From JAICMB01 sp035295125 (GTDB lineage Bacteria > Acidobacteriota > Terriglobia > Bryobacterales > Bryobacteraceae), in assembly GCA_035295125.1 (NCBI GenBank), contig DATGJP010000115.1, positions 62,001 through 126,000 on the forward strand: DNA of 64,000 nucleotides, in the 5' to 3' direction. Shown here piece by piece: positions 36,474 through 45,258 of the stretch. A program made the position numbers and the translations under genes. The notes below the pieces were generated by a model. The model was not told the DNA's origin. It ran no database searches and was given only the letters and a program-made list of their open reading frames with translations. The first letter of the stretch is position 1. The number at the start of each line of letters is the position of its first letter.

Positions 36474-39400
36474 ATGAGCTTCGCACGCACCTACTTAATC
36501 TTCGGAGTAGCGCTCCTTATCCATTCGGTGTCGCAAGGCGCGGTTACGGGAACCATCAAGGGAACCTTGCAAGACCAGTCCGGTGGGGTCATCGCCGGAG
36601 CCACCGTGACAGTCAACAACCAGGCTCAGGGCATTCAACTGAAAACCAAAACAAACGACAACGGCGTCTACACTTTCCCGAGCCTGACCGTGGGCCGTTA
36701 TGACCTCCATTTCGAAGCATCAGGATTCAAACCCAAGGTCAAGCCGGGCATAACGATCGACATCGACAGCGCCCTGACCGAGGATGCCACGTTGGAACTG
36801 GCCCAACGAGCGGAGGAGGTCACGGTCGCCGAAAACTCAGTTACCGTGGAGACCACCGGCACTCAGGTTGGCGATGTCGTGAACGGTATGCAGATGACCT
36901 CCGTCGCGCTCAATGGGCGGAGTTTCACGGACCTGCTTGCTCTCCAACCTGGAATCGTGCCGACTACCACGCAGTTACCCGATTCCATCGTTATGGCGGG
37001 TGTCACTGTTGCAATTGCGCCGTCGGGAGTATTGAATGCGGGTAACCAGTCGATCAGCGGGCAACGCGAGGATGCCAACGGGTTCATGGTGAACGGCGGC
37101 GACGTCAAGGAGCTGATGAATGGCGGTACTTCCATCGTGCCCAATCTCGATTCCATTGCCGAGTTCCGCATCCTCACCGACAACTTCGATGCGGAGTACG
37201 GCAACTACAGTGGCGGAATCGTGAACGTCGTGACGAAGTCCGGAAGCAACGAACTCCACGGTAGCGCGTTTGAGTTTCTACGGAACACCGACCTGGACGC
37301 GCGCAATTTCTTCTCTCCCGAACGGAGCTTCTACCGCCAAAACCAATTCGGCGGTACCGTCGGCGGGCCGATCAAAAAGAACAAGGTTTTCTACTTTGCC
37401 GACTATCAGGAAACTCGGCAGAGCCAAGGCATCGACACGGGATTAATCGCGGTTCCTACAAATTCTGACCGTACGGGGAACCTCTCGGATATTGCGTCCT
37501 CGCTAACCGGCTCAGTGAGTAGCTCGTACCTTGCGAATCTACTTTCCCAGAAGCTTGGATATGGCATTTCCGCCGGAGAACCATACTATATGCCGGGTTG
37601 CGCTGTCAGCACGAATTGCGTCTTTCCCAACGCGGTCGTTCCCCAGCGCGCATGGTCGGCTCCCGCGCAACACCTGCTTCAATATATTCCGCTCGCGAAT
37701 CTTGGCCCCACCACGTTTTCGACCTCGTCCGAAGGACAGACGCTCCGAGACGACAAGGGAGGCCTGCGCGTTGATGGCAACAGCGACCGATGGGGACTCC
37801 TGTCGAGCTACTACTTTGTCGACGACTATAACCTGGATAATCCTTACCCGAGGCAACAGGGCGGCGCGAGCGTTCCCGGCTTCGCCGCGCTGAATCTGGG
37901 CCGATCCCAGCTCCTCAACTTGTCCGACACCAAGACATTTGGGCCGACCATGGTGAACGAACTCCGTTTTAGTTTCATGCGCAGCGCCAATAACGTTGGC
38001 CAGCCGGCAGGCGGTGTTGGCCCCAGCCTGGCGTCGCAAGGCTTCGTGACGGGCGCGGGAACGGCGGGCATCGTTCCCCTGGCTCCATCGATTGAAGGCG
38101 TCGAGAACGTTGTGTTCAACGCCTTTACGATCGGAACCCCGATCACCAACCTGACGCAAGCCAACAACACCCTGACGGTGATGGATAACTTCTCGAAGGT
38201 ATGGCGCTCGCACACGATCAAGGCTGGGGCGAATTTCAGCCATGAACAGGTCAACGTGAACCCCGACGCTACGCTCAATGGGTCCTTCCTGTTTACGGGA
38301 AGCGAAACCGGCTCCGATTTCGCGGATTTTCTGATCGGGGTTGGCAGCAACTTCAATCAGGCCGATTCGCAATCCTATTATGGGCGCCACAAGTACGCTG
38401 CCGGCTTCGTACAGGACAGTTGGCGAGCCAGATCCAACCTAACGCTGAACTACGGGATCCGCTGGGAGTTGATGCAGTATTGGTCGGAGAAATATAATCA
38501 GATTCCAACATTCATTCTCGGTGAACAGTCCAAAGTCTATCCCACGGCCCCAACCAACCTTGTGTACCCGACCGATCCGGGCGTACCTACGACGCTGGTA
38601 CCCGAGCGTAACCGCTTCTCACCGCGCGTGGGCCTCGCGTACTCGCCGGCAGCACACGGGCTTCTGGGTAAGATCCTCGGCGGTCCCGGGAAGACTAGTA
38701 TTCGCGCCGGGTACGGAATGTTTTATTCCGTGATCCAGGGACTCACCATCGGCGTAGACGAACCGCAGCCGCCCTATGGTTTGAGTTACACCAGTCCGGG
38801 CACCCCGTTATTTGCCACGCCTTACACCACCTCCGACGGCGCGACACACGTCAACCCATTTCCCCTGATCTTCCCGCCGCTGAACGCAACGGCGAAAAAT
38901 CCAAACCCGAACATCGATTTCTCGCCCTTCCTGCCACAGGCCGGAATGACCGCGCCGCCGCCCTCGAACACCTATGCCTACAACGAAAATTACTTTTTCT
39001 CGATCGGGAGGGAGTTGGCCGCGAATACCGTGCTCAATGTGAGCTACGTCGGATCGCAGGCGCATCGGCTCTTAGTCACCTACTCGGCAAATCCCGGAAA
39101 TCCCGCGTTGTGCCTGGCGCTGAGTAATCCGGCCGCGGTTGCCCCTGGATCGTCGACCTGCGGCCCCTTCGGTGAGAACTCAACTTACACCACCGCCGCA
39201 GGACAAGTAATCAAGGGAACGCGCGCTCCCCTGGGATCGAATTTCAGTAACGACGAGTATATCGCCAGCATCGGAAACTCCAACTACAATGCTTTGGAGG
39301 TAAGCCTGCGGCACACCAGCCATCGCACAGATGCAATGCTCGCCTACACGTACAGCCGGTCGATCGACCAGTCTTCGAGTCTCGCCGAACCGCTTTATGC

Positions 39401-39995
39401 CTTCGATTTCCGCCTCACGCGTGCCGTTTCGGCGTGGGATTTAACGCACAACCTCGTAGCAACCTACCGCTACGAGCTGCCGTTTGACCGTTTGTTTAAG
39501 GGGCACAAGCGCTGGTCGGAAGGATGGGTGATTTCAGGCATTACCCGCGCCAGCACAGGGTTCCCTGTGACGATGCACGCCGATGGCGACAATTCCCTGA
39601 CCGGCAGCATCCCGAACGGCGTGAATAATCATAGTACTGACTTGCCGGATTACAATGGAGCGCCTCTGAACCTGAACGGCAACCCTCGCAACGGACTTCC
39701 CTATTTCAATACTTCCGCATTCAGCGACAACGCACTCGGTACGCCAGGCAACGCGGGACGGCGGTCCTTTTTCGGCCCCGGCACTTTAAACTTCGACCTC
39801 GCCCTGCTCAAAGACATAAGGCTGGGTGAGGCGAAAGTCCTGCAATTCCGGCTGGAGACCTTCAACACATTCAATCACGCCCAGTTCTTCGGACCCGCGG
39901 CGGTGGACGGCGGCGTGGATACCAGTCTTTTCGGCCAGGTGGTAAGCGCCGCTCCGCCGCGCCTGGTGCAGGCTGCCGTTAAAATCTCATTCTGA
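36474..39995 (+). CDS. Oar-like TonB-dependent outer-membrane receptor
   Basis: 1173 residues. Signal peptide (MSFARTYLIFGVALLIHS), then a carboxypeptidase-regulatory-like beta-sandwich (VTGTIKGTLQDQSGGVIAGA ... about 25-105), a plug domain (GNQSISGQREDANGFMVNGG, GIVNVVTKSGSNELHG) and a long beta-barrel, ending in VKISF with the C-terminal aromatic needed for insertion. Imports or binds a large ligand, probably a glycan or peptide; the specificity is not visible. First of three genes with the two membrane proteins after it (10 bases, then 5). Confidence 0.92.
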   Translation: MSFARTYLIFGVALLIHSVSQGAVTGTIKGTLQDQSGGVIAGATVTVNNQAQGIQLKTKTNDNGVYTFPSLTVGRYDLHFEASGFKPKVKPGITIDIDSALTEDATLELAQRAEEVTVAENSVTVETTGTQVGDVVNGMQMTSVALNGRSFTDLLALQPGIVPTTTQLPDSIVMAGVTVAIAPSGVLNAGNQSISGQREDANGFMVNGGDVKELMNGGTSIVPNLDSIAEFRILTDNFDAEYGNYSGGIVNVVTKSGSNELHGSAFEFLRNTDLDARNFFSPERSFYRQNQFGGTVGGPIKKNKVFYFADYQETRQSQGIDTGLIAVPTNSDRTGNLSDIASSLTGSVSSSYLANLLSQKLGYGISAGEPYYMPGCAVSTNCVFPNAVVPQRAWSAPAQHLLQYIPLANLGPTTFSTSSEGQTLRDDKGGLRVDGNSDRWGLLSSYYFVDDYNLDNPYPRQQGGASVPGFAALNLGRSQLLNLSDTKTFGPTMVNELRFSFMRSANNVGQPAGGVGPSLASQGFVTGAGTAGIVPLAPSIEGVENVVFNAFTIGTPITNLTQANNTLTVMDNFSKVWRSHTIKAGANFSHEQVNVNPDATLNGSFLFTGSETGSDFADFLIGVGSNFNQADSQSYYGRHKYAAGFVQDSWRARSNLTLNYGIRWELMQYWSEKYNQIPTFILGEQSKVYPTAPTNLVYPTDPGVPTTLVPERNRFSPRVGLAYSPAAHGLLGKILGGPGKTSIRAGYGMFYSVIQGLTIGVDEPQPPYGLSYTSPGTPLFATPYTTSDGATHVNPFPLIFPPLNATAKNPNPNIDFSPFLPQAGMTAPPPSNTYAYNENYFFSIGRELAANTVLNVSYVGSQAHRLLVTYSANPGNPALCLALSNPAAVAPGSSTCGPFGENSTYTTAAGQVIKGTRAPLGSNFSNDEYIASIGNSNYNALEVSLRHTSHRTDAMLAYTYSRSIDQSSSLAEPLYAFDFRLTRAVSAWDLTHNLVATYRYELPFDRLFKGHKRWSEGWVISGITRASTGFPVTMHADGDNSLTGSIPNGVNNHSTDLPDYNGAPLNLNGNPRNGLPYFNTSAFSDNALGTPGNAGRRSFFGPGTLNFDLALLKDIRLGEAKVLQFRLETFNTFNHAQFFGPAAVDGGVDTSLFGQVVSAAPPRLVQAAVKISF

Positions 39996-40005
39996 GGAAT
40001 TCCGA

Positions 40006-40455
40006 TTGCTCCAGATCAACTACGACATTTACTCAAACCCGCTCAACAACAATGAGTGGTCGTTCCCCCTCTTCGAGTGCATTCACATCGCTATGTTCGC
40101 CATGTCTATCGGCACCATCGCGGTTGTGGATTTCCGCATGCTCGGTCTCGGTTTGCGCCGCCAAACGCCCTCCGAGCTCCTCAAAGCAACCTCCCTCTGG
40201 ACCCTCATCGGCCTCATCGTCGTCATCACTTCGGGCATGGTGATCTGGTCCAGTGACCCGCTGCGCTATTACTACAGCCCGCCATTTCGCTTCAAGATCA
40301 TCACGCTGCTGATCGCCATCGTGTATAACTACACCCTTCACCGTAAAGCCGCGGCGTCCGATGCCCGCGCGCCGTGGGGTCCGCTCGCAGCAGGCGTTTC
40401 GCTTCTGATTTGGATCACGATCATCTTTGCTGGCATCTTCTACGCCTTCTGGTAA
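40006..40455 (+). CDS. DUF6644-type inner-membrane protein
   Basis: 149 residues from TTG 40006 (GAGGAATTCC before it), about four hydrophobic helices. FECIHIAMFAMSIGTIAVVDFRMLGLGL is repeated in related form in the next gene, so the two are paralogues. The family is common in acidobacteria, often next to TonB receptors. Function unknown. Confidence 0.75.
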   Translation: MLQINYDIYSNPLNNNEWSFPLFECIHIAMFAMSIGTIAVVDFRMLGLGLRRQTPSELLKATSLWTLIGLIVVITSGMVIWSSDPLRYYYSPPFRFKIITLLIAIVYNYTLHRKAAASDARAPWGPLAAGVSLLIWITIIFAGIFYAFW

Positions 40456-40460
40456 ACCAC

Positions 40461-41108
40461 ATGACCGCCCACCAATTCTTCGAATCCATCCAGGACCTTT
40501 CTCTCTTCACCGCTTTGCGCGAATCGGGACTGCCCTACCCTATCGTGCTTTCGCTTCACCTCACTACGCTCGCGATCTTCGGCGGCCTGATCCTGGTGAG
40601 CGATCTGCGGCTGCTGGGCGTCGCCTTCAAGAACATTCCGGTCTCGGAAATAATTTCGCGAACGCGTCCATGGAAACGCCTTGGCTTCGTGCTGATGGTG
40701 ACATGGGGCGTGCTCCTGGGCGGCGCGAAAATCGCGACATACTACGACAACCCCTATTTTCAGATCAAGATGACGCTACTCCTGTTGCTGTTGCCACTGC
40801 ATGCGATTATCTTCAAGCCGAGGGTGTACGACAACCCCACCAAGTTCGACGGTCTCCCAAAGATGCCCGCCGTCGCGAAAACCGCCGCCTGCTTTTCCCT
40901 GGTGATCTGGCTCGGGATCATGTCGATGGGCCGCTGGATCGCGTATTACGACCGCCCTGAAGACCATCCCCGCCGTCCAGGGAGCCACGGAGTCGCTTCG
41001 TCACTTACTCCGGGACAACCGCCGTCGCCTCGATCTCGACCCGAGCCTGGTCTTCAAGCAATGCGACCACTTGCACAACTGTCATCGCGGGATAGTGGCG
41101 GCCGATGA
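40461..41108 (+). CDS. DUF6644-type inner-membrane protein with antisense tail
   Basis: 215 residues from ATG 40461. Four membrane helices; HLTTLAIFGGLILVSDLRLLGVAF corresponds to the paralogue before it. After the last helix (WIAYYDRP) the frame runs on for about 55 residues of low-complexity sequence (PGQPPSPRSRPEPG) that is antisense to the ridA-like gene, so a natural stop seems to have been lost. The overlap is about 104 bases. Confidence 0.75.
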   Translation: MTAHQFFESIQDLSLFTALRESGLPYPIVLSLHLTTLAIFGGLILVSDLRLLGVAFKNIPVSEIISRTRPWKRLGFVLMVTWGVLLGGAKIATYYDNPYFQIKMTLLLLLLPLHAIIFKPRVYDNPTKFDGLPKMPAVAKTAACFSLVIWLGIMSMGRWIAYYDRPEDHPRRPGSHGVASSLTPGQPPSPRSRPEPGLQAMRPLAQLSSRDSGGR

Positions 41109-41397
41109 TCTCGCGATAGGCCGCACCGATCTCCTTGGCGTTCGCCAGGTACTCCTTCTTGTCGAGGATGTACCAGGTCATCCGGACGATGTGTTCGGGC
41201 TTGGCGTCGGCTTCCGCGAGCACAGCGACAACGTTGGACAAGGCGCGGCGCACCTGATCCGCTAGTGTCAGGGCGCTGAAGGCGCAGTCGGCATCCCATC
41301 CCACCATGCCGCTGACGAAGACCATGCGGCCTTGTGCCGCGATCCCGTTCGAATATCCTTTGGGACGCGCCCAACCTTCCGGCTGAAGGATCGTCAT
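41005..41397 (-). CDS. RidA/YjgF-family protein
   Basis: 130 residues from ATG 41397 (2 bases after the hydratase stop); the TTG at 41403 would overlap it. RidA fold with GRMVFVSGMVGWD, the segments YILDKKEYLANAKEIGAAYREI and the final arginine in DQARVEIEATAVV. RidA enzymes hydrolyse reactive enamine/imine compounds. Last gene of a long operon; deaminating an amino-substituted ring intermediate would fit after the monooxygenase/reductase. That fit is inference. Confidence 0.85.
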   Translation of the reverse strand: MTILQPEGWARPKGYSNGIAAQGRMVFVSGMVGWDADCAFSALTLADQVRRALSNVVAVLAEADAKPEHIVRMTWYILDKKEYLANAKEIGAAYREIIGRHYPAMTVVQVVALLEDQARVEIEATAVVPE

Positions 41398-41399
41398 TC

Positions 41400-42254
41400 T
41401 CAATCGCCCTCAAACACCGGCGTCTGCTTCGCCACGAACGCATGATAGGCGCGATGAAAATCGTTGGTCGCCATGCAAATGGCCTGCGACTGCGCTTCGG
41501 CTTCGATCGCTTCGTCGACTCCCATATTCCATTCCTGGTGCAGCATCTTTTTGGTCATGGCGTGCGCGAAAGTTGGCCCAGCCGCCAACTCCGCGGCGAG
41601 CGCCTGCGCTTCGGATAGCAAGGTCTCGGGTGCACACAAGCGGTTGAAGAATCCCCACCGCTCGCCTTCTTCACCGCTCATCCTTCGTCCGGTATAGAGC
41701 AGTTCCGAGGCACGGCCTTGACCAATCAGCCTCGGCAGCATCGCGCAGGCTCCCATGTCGCAACCCGCCAGCCCGACCTTGGTGAACAGGAACGCCGTCT
41801 TGCTGCGAGCCGTGCCGAACCGCATGTCTGAGGCCAGCGCCAGCAAGGCGCCTGCGCCGGCGCAAACTCCATCGATCGCCGCAACGATGGGTTGGGGACA
41901 CGCCCGCATCGCCTTCACAACGTCGCCGGTCATGCGCGTAAAAACCATTAAACTCGGCATGTCGAGCTTCGTGAGCGGTCCGATAATCTCGTGAACATCA
42001 CCTCCGGAGCAAAAATTCTCACCCGCGCCCGTCACGACAATTGCCTTGATGTCTTCGGCGTGCGTCAGGGCTCGGAACAGCTCGCGCAATTCGGCATACG
42101 ACTCGAATGTCAGCGGATTTTTGCGCTCTGGACGATTCAGCGTGATGGTCGCAACCTTGCCTGCGACGTCGTACTTGAAGTGTCGTGCCTGATAGCTCGC
42201 GAGCAGATTCCGATTCGAAGGCAACTGATGAGGTTCACCTGGTAAATAGCGCAT
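41400..42254 (-). CDS. Enoyl-CoA hydratase/isomerase family protein
   Basis: 284 residues. Crotonase fold with the oxyanion-hole segments FCSGGDVHEI and CAGAGALLALASDMR; the catalytic acid positions are within ASELLYTGRRMSGEE. An N-terminal stretch of about 30 residues (MRYLPGEPHQLPSNRN) is an extra. Gene order and spacing (11 bases after the SDR, 2 bases before ridA) place it in the aromatic-CoA operon, where it should add water to a ring or side-chain double bond. Confidence 0.9.
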   Translation of the reverse strand: MRYLPGEPHQLPSNRNLLASYQARHFKYDVAGKVATITLNRPERKNPLTFESYAELRELFRALTHAEDIKAIVVTGAGENFCSGGDVHEIIGPLTKLDMPSLMVFTRMTGDVVKAMRACPQPIVAAIDGVCAGAGALLALASDMRFGTARSKTAFLFTKVGLAGCDMGACAMLPRLIGQGRASELLYTGRRMSGEEGERWGFFNRLCAPETLLSEAQALAAELAAGPTFAHAMTKKMLHQEWNMGVDEAIEAEAQSQAICMATNDFHRAYHAFVAKQTPVFEGD

Positions 42255-42265
42255 TCATTCTCCGT

Positions 42266-42973
42266 TTACATGACTTCGCCGCCCGCTACCGTGATCGCCT
42301 GGCCGGTGATGGATTCACTTCCAGGCAGGCACAACCAGGCGACTGCGTTTGCGACTTCCGAGGGTTGGACCAACCGTTTCTGAGGATTTAACGATGCAAG
42401 TTCGGCGCGCGCCTGGTCTGGCGTGCGCCCGGTTTTCGCGACGATGTTGTCGATGGTCGCCGTTAACATTCCGGTTTCCGTGAAGCCGGGACACACTGCG
42501 TTCACCGTAATGTTCTTCGTGGCCAGTTCGAGCGCCAGAGCGCGGGTCAGTCCAATAACACCGTGCTTCGCGGCGCAATAGGCCGACACATAGCCGTATC
42601 CGCGAAGTCCCGCCGTGCTCGCGATGTTCACGATGCGGCCCCATCCCGCGCCCAGCATCCCGGGCAGCGCCGCCTGCGTGCAATAAAAAACGCCGTCGAG
42701 ATTCGCTGCGAGCATATGGCGCCACAGCGTCACATCAGTCCTCCCGAAAGGTGCGGATGCAGCCTGACCGGCGTTATTGACGAGAATGTCGACTGGTCCG
42801 ATGTCCTTGAAAGCGCGCGCGACAGCGTCGGGATCGGAAACATCCGCTTTTATATCTGACGTTCGGCTCAAGACGGACACCCGCGCGCCGTGGCTTCGCA
42901 GGAGGTCCACAATCGCTGCTCCGATTCCTCGCGATCCCCCAGTAACCAACGCGTGCCGGCCGGTCAAACTCAC
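42266..42973 (-). CDS. Short-chain dehydrogenase/reductase
   Basis: 235 residues, classical SDR: TGGSRGIG cofactor loop, NNAG, catalytic S-Y-K (ASTAGLRGYGYVSAYCAAKHG region), and VCPGFTETGM. NAD(P)-dependent. Overlaps the stop of the upstream monooxygenase by 4 bases. Probably oxidises the hydroxylated ring-CoA made by its neighbours. Confidence 0.92.
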   Translation of the reverse strand: MSLTGRHALVTGGSRGIGAAIVDLLRSHGARVSVLSRTSDIKADVSDPDAVARAFKDIGPVDILVNNAGQAASAPFGRTDVTLWRHMLAANLDGVFYCTQAALPGMLGAGWGRIVNIASTAGLRGYGYVSAYCAAKHGVIGLTRALALELATKNITVNAVCPGFTETGMLTATIDNIVAKTGRTPDQARAELASLNPQKRLVQPSEVANAVAWLCLPGSESITGQAITVAGGEVM

Positions 42974-45258
42974 GCCTGCATCCTTAACAATGCCGCTCGA
43001 GACGTATTCCGCTCGAGCTGTTGCTTACCCGCGAGATAAGGCGTAGGCCACCAGACGTCGCTGTAGCATTGCTTGGCGGCTTCGTGCAGCGTCCACGCCG
43101 GATCGGCCAGGTGCGGACGTGCAACGGCGCATAAGTCCGCACGGCCGGCGGCGATGATCGTATTGATGTGGTCGCCCTCGAAGATGTTCCCGACGGCAAT
43201 AGTAGGCACCCCGACCTCATTCCGAATGCGATCGGAAAAAGGCACCTGGAACATGCGCCCGTAAACTGGCCGTTCCAGTTTGCTGACTTGACCCGATGAG
43301 CAGTCGATAACGTCCGCGCCGGCGAGCTTAAAGAGGCACGCAACCTTGGCGGCATCCTCGGGTGTCAGCCCGCCCGGGGTCCAGTCATGGGCAGAAATGC
43401 GAACGCTCATTGGCTTTTCGCGCGGCCACGCTTTCCGCATCGCTTTGAATACTTCAATCGGATAGCGGCAGCGATTTTCGAGTGAGCCGCCGTACTCGTC
43501 GGAGCGATGATTCGTCAGCGGCGATATGAAGCTCGACATCAGGTAGCCGTGCGCGCAGTGGAATTCCAGCCAGTCGAACCCCGCTTCAGCGCCTCTGCGT
43601 GTAGCCGCCACGAACTCGTCCTTGATCGCCTCCATTTCTTCCCGGGTCGCTTCGTGTGGAATCTGCGAAAGACCGTCAATGTACGGAATGGGCGACGCCG
43701 ACACCAGAGGCCAATTGCCTTCGTCGAGTGGAATGTCGATGCCGTCCCAGGCGCGGCGGGTCGACCCTTTGCGTCCGGAATGGCCAAGTTGCAAGGCGAT
43801 CAGTGCATCGGTTTCCGAGTGAACGTAATCGACGATGCGCGTCCAAGCATGCTGCTGCTCGTCGTTCCACATGCCCGGGCAAGCCGGCGTGATGCGGCCG
43901 TACGGCGAGACGCACGTCATTTCCGTCACGACCATCGCCGGACCACCCATCGCCCGGGCGCCCAAATGGACGAGGTGGAAATCGTTCGGGACTCCGTCGA
44001 TCGCCTTGTAGGTGGCCATGGGCGAGCAGATGACACGGTTCTTCAACTTCAAACCGCGGACACAGAACGGCGTGAACATCGGCGGCACCGCGCGATGAAC
44101 ACCGCTGCGTTCAGCGAACCAGCGCTCGACGCCCTCGACGTAATTCGGGTCGCGCACCTTCAGATTCTCGTGACCGATCCGCTGGCTGCCGGTCAGCAGA
44201 TTGTACGCGAACTGCACCGGTTCGAGACGGACATATCTCTCCACCTGCTCGAACCACTCCATGCGATTGCGCGCCGCACTTTGTAATTTGAGAGCCTCCA
44301 CCTCACGCTCTTCCTGGTACAGTGCCAGCGCGCCTTGGATATCGCCTTCGCTCCTGGTCAGAACCCGGGACAGCGCGATCGCGTCTTCCATCGCCAGTTT
44401 GGTCCCGGAACCAATTCCGAAATGGGCCGTATGCGCCGCATCGCCAATCAGCACAATGTTGTTGTGGAACCACTTCTCGCAGAGGATGCGGTGAAACTTG
44501 AGCCACATCGCGGAGCCGCGCAGATGCCGGGCATTGGAAATGAGCGGCATGCCGTCGAGGCGTTCGGCGAATAAGTTCTCACACAACGCGATCGACTGCT
44601 CGGCATCCATCTTGTCGATGCCGGCCTTCAGCCAGGTCTCTTCGGGCGTTTCGATGATGAAGGTGGACCATTCCTTCTCAAACCGGTAGGCGTGCAGATT
44701 GAACCAGCCCCATTCGGTTTCCCTGAAATCGAAGGTGAAGGCGTCCAGCTTTCTTTGGCTGCCGAGCCAAACGAAACGATTATGCCGAACCTGGAGGTTG
44801 GGCTTGAAGACATCCTCGTACTTGCGGCGGGTGGCCGAGAAGACCCCATCGGCTGCCACCAGCAGATCGCAATTCTCGACATAATCCTCGGGATCGCCGA
44901 TCTCCATCTCGAAGACAAGCTTTACCTCCAGCACACGCGCGCGCTCCTGGAGAATCTTCAGCAGCTTGATTCGCGAAATCCCGCAGAATCCGTGCCCCCC
45001 TGAGGTCAGTTTTGTACCTTTGAAGAAAACGTCGATGTCGTCCCAATGCCGGAACGCGAACGTGATGGCGGCGTGAGTCTGGGCGTCGGCATCCAGGAAG
45101 CCCTTCATGGTCTTGTCGGAGAAGACCACGCCCCACCCGAACGTGGCATCGGCGCGATTGCGTTCGATGACGGTGATGTCCCAGGTAGGATTTGCCTTCT
45201 TCGCCAGGATCGAGAAGTACAGGCCCGCCGGCCCCCCGCCGATCACGAGAATCTTCAT
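42970..45258 (-). CDS. Flavin monooxygenase fused to old-yellow-enzyme domain (2-aminobenzoyl-CoA monooxygenase/reductase type)
   Basis: 762 residues. Part 1 (1-395) is an FAD aromatic hydroxylase: LVIGGGPAGLY at 4-14, WGVVFSDKTM, VLIGDAAHTAHFGIGSG. Part 2 (about 397-762) is an OYE-type FMN reductase: TPFCVRGLKLKNRV, QLGHSGRKGS, FHCAHGYLMSSF, SDEYGGSLENR, DLCAVARPHLADP. This pair of domains defines the 2-aminobenzoyl-CoA monooxygenase/reductase and salicylyl-CoA 5-hydroxylase group, which hydroxylates and then dearomatises the CoA-bound ring. Start overlaps the IorB stop by 4 bases. Which CoA ester it uses is not certain; anthraniloyl-CoA is my first guess. Confidence 0.88.
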   Translation of the reverse strand: MKILVIGGGPAGLYFSILAKKANPTWDITVIERNRADATFGWGVVFSDKTMKGFLDADAQTHAAITFAFRHWDDIDVFFKGTKLTSGGHGFCGISRIKLLKILQERARVLEVKLVFEMEIGDPEDYVENCDLLVAADGVFSATRRKYEDVFKPNLQVRHNRFVWLGSQRKLDAFTFDFRETEWGWFNLHAYRFEKEWSTFIIETPEETWLKAGIDKMDAEQSIALCENLFAERLDGMPLISNARHLRGSAMWLKFHRILCEKWFHNNIVLIGDAAHTAHFGIGSGTKLAMEDAIALSRVLTRSEGDIQGALALYQEEREVEALKLQSAARNRMEWFEQVERYVRLEPVQFAYNLLTGSQRIGHENLKVRDPNYVEGVERWFAERSGVHRAVPPMFTPFCVRGLKLKNRVICSPMATYKAIDGVPNDFHLVHLGARAMGGPAMVVTEMTCVSPYGRITPACPGMWNDEQQHAWTRIVDYVHSETDALIALQLGHSGRKGSTRRAWDGIDIPLDEGNWPLVSASPIPYIDGLSQIPHEATREEMEAIKDEFVAATRRGAEAGFDWLEFHCAHGYLMSSFISPLTNHRSDEYGGSLENRCRYPIEVFKAMRKAWPREKPMSVRISAHDWTPGGLTPEDAAKVACLFKLAGADVIDCSSGQVSKLERPVYGRMFQVPFSDRIRNEVGVPTIAVGNIFEGDHINTIIAAGRADLCAVARPHLADPAWTLHEAAKQCYSDVWWPTPYLAGKQQLERNTSRAALLRMQA

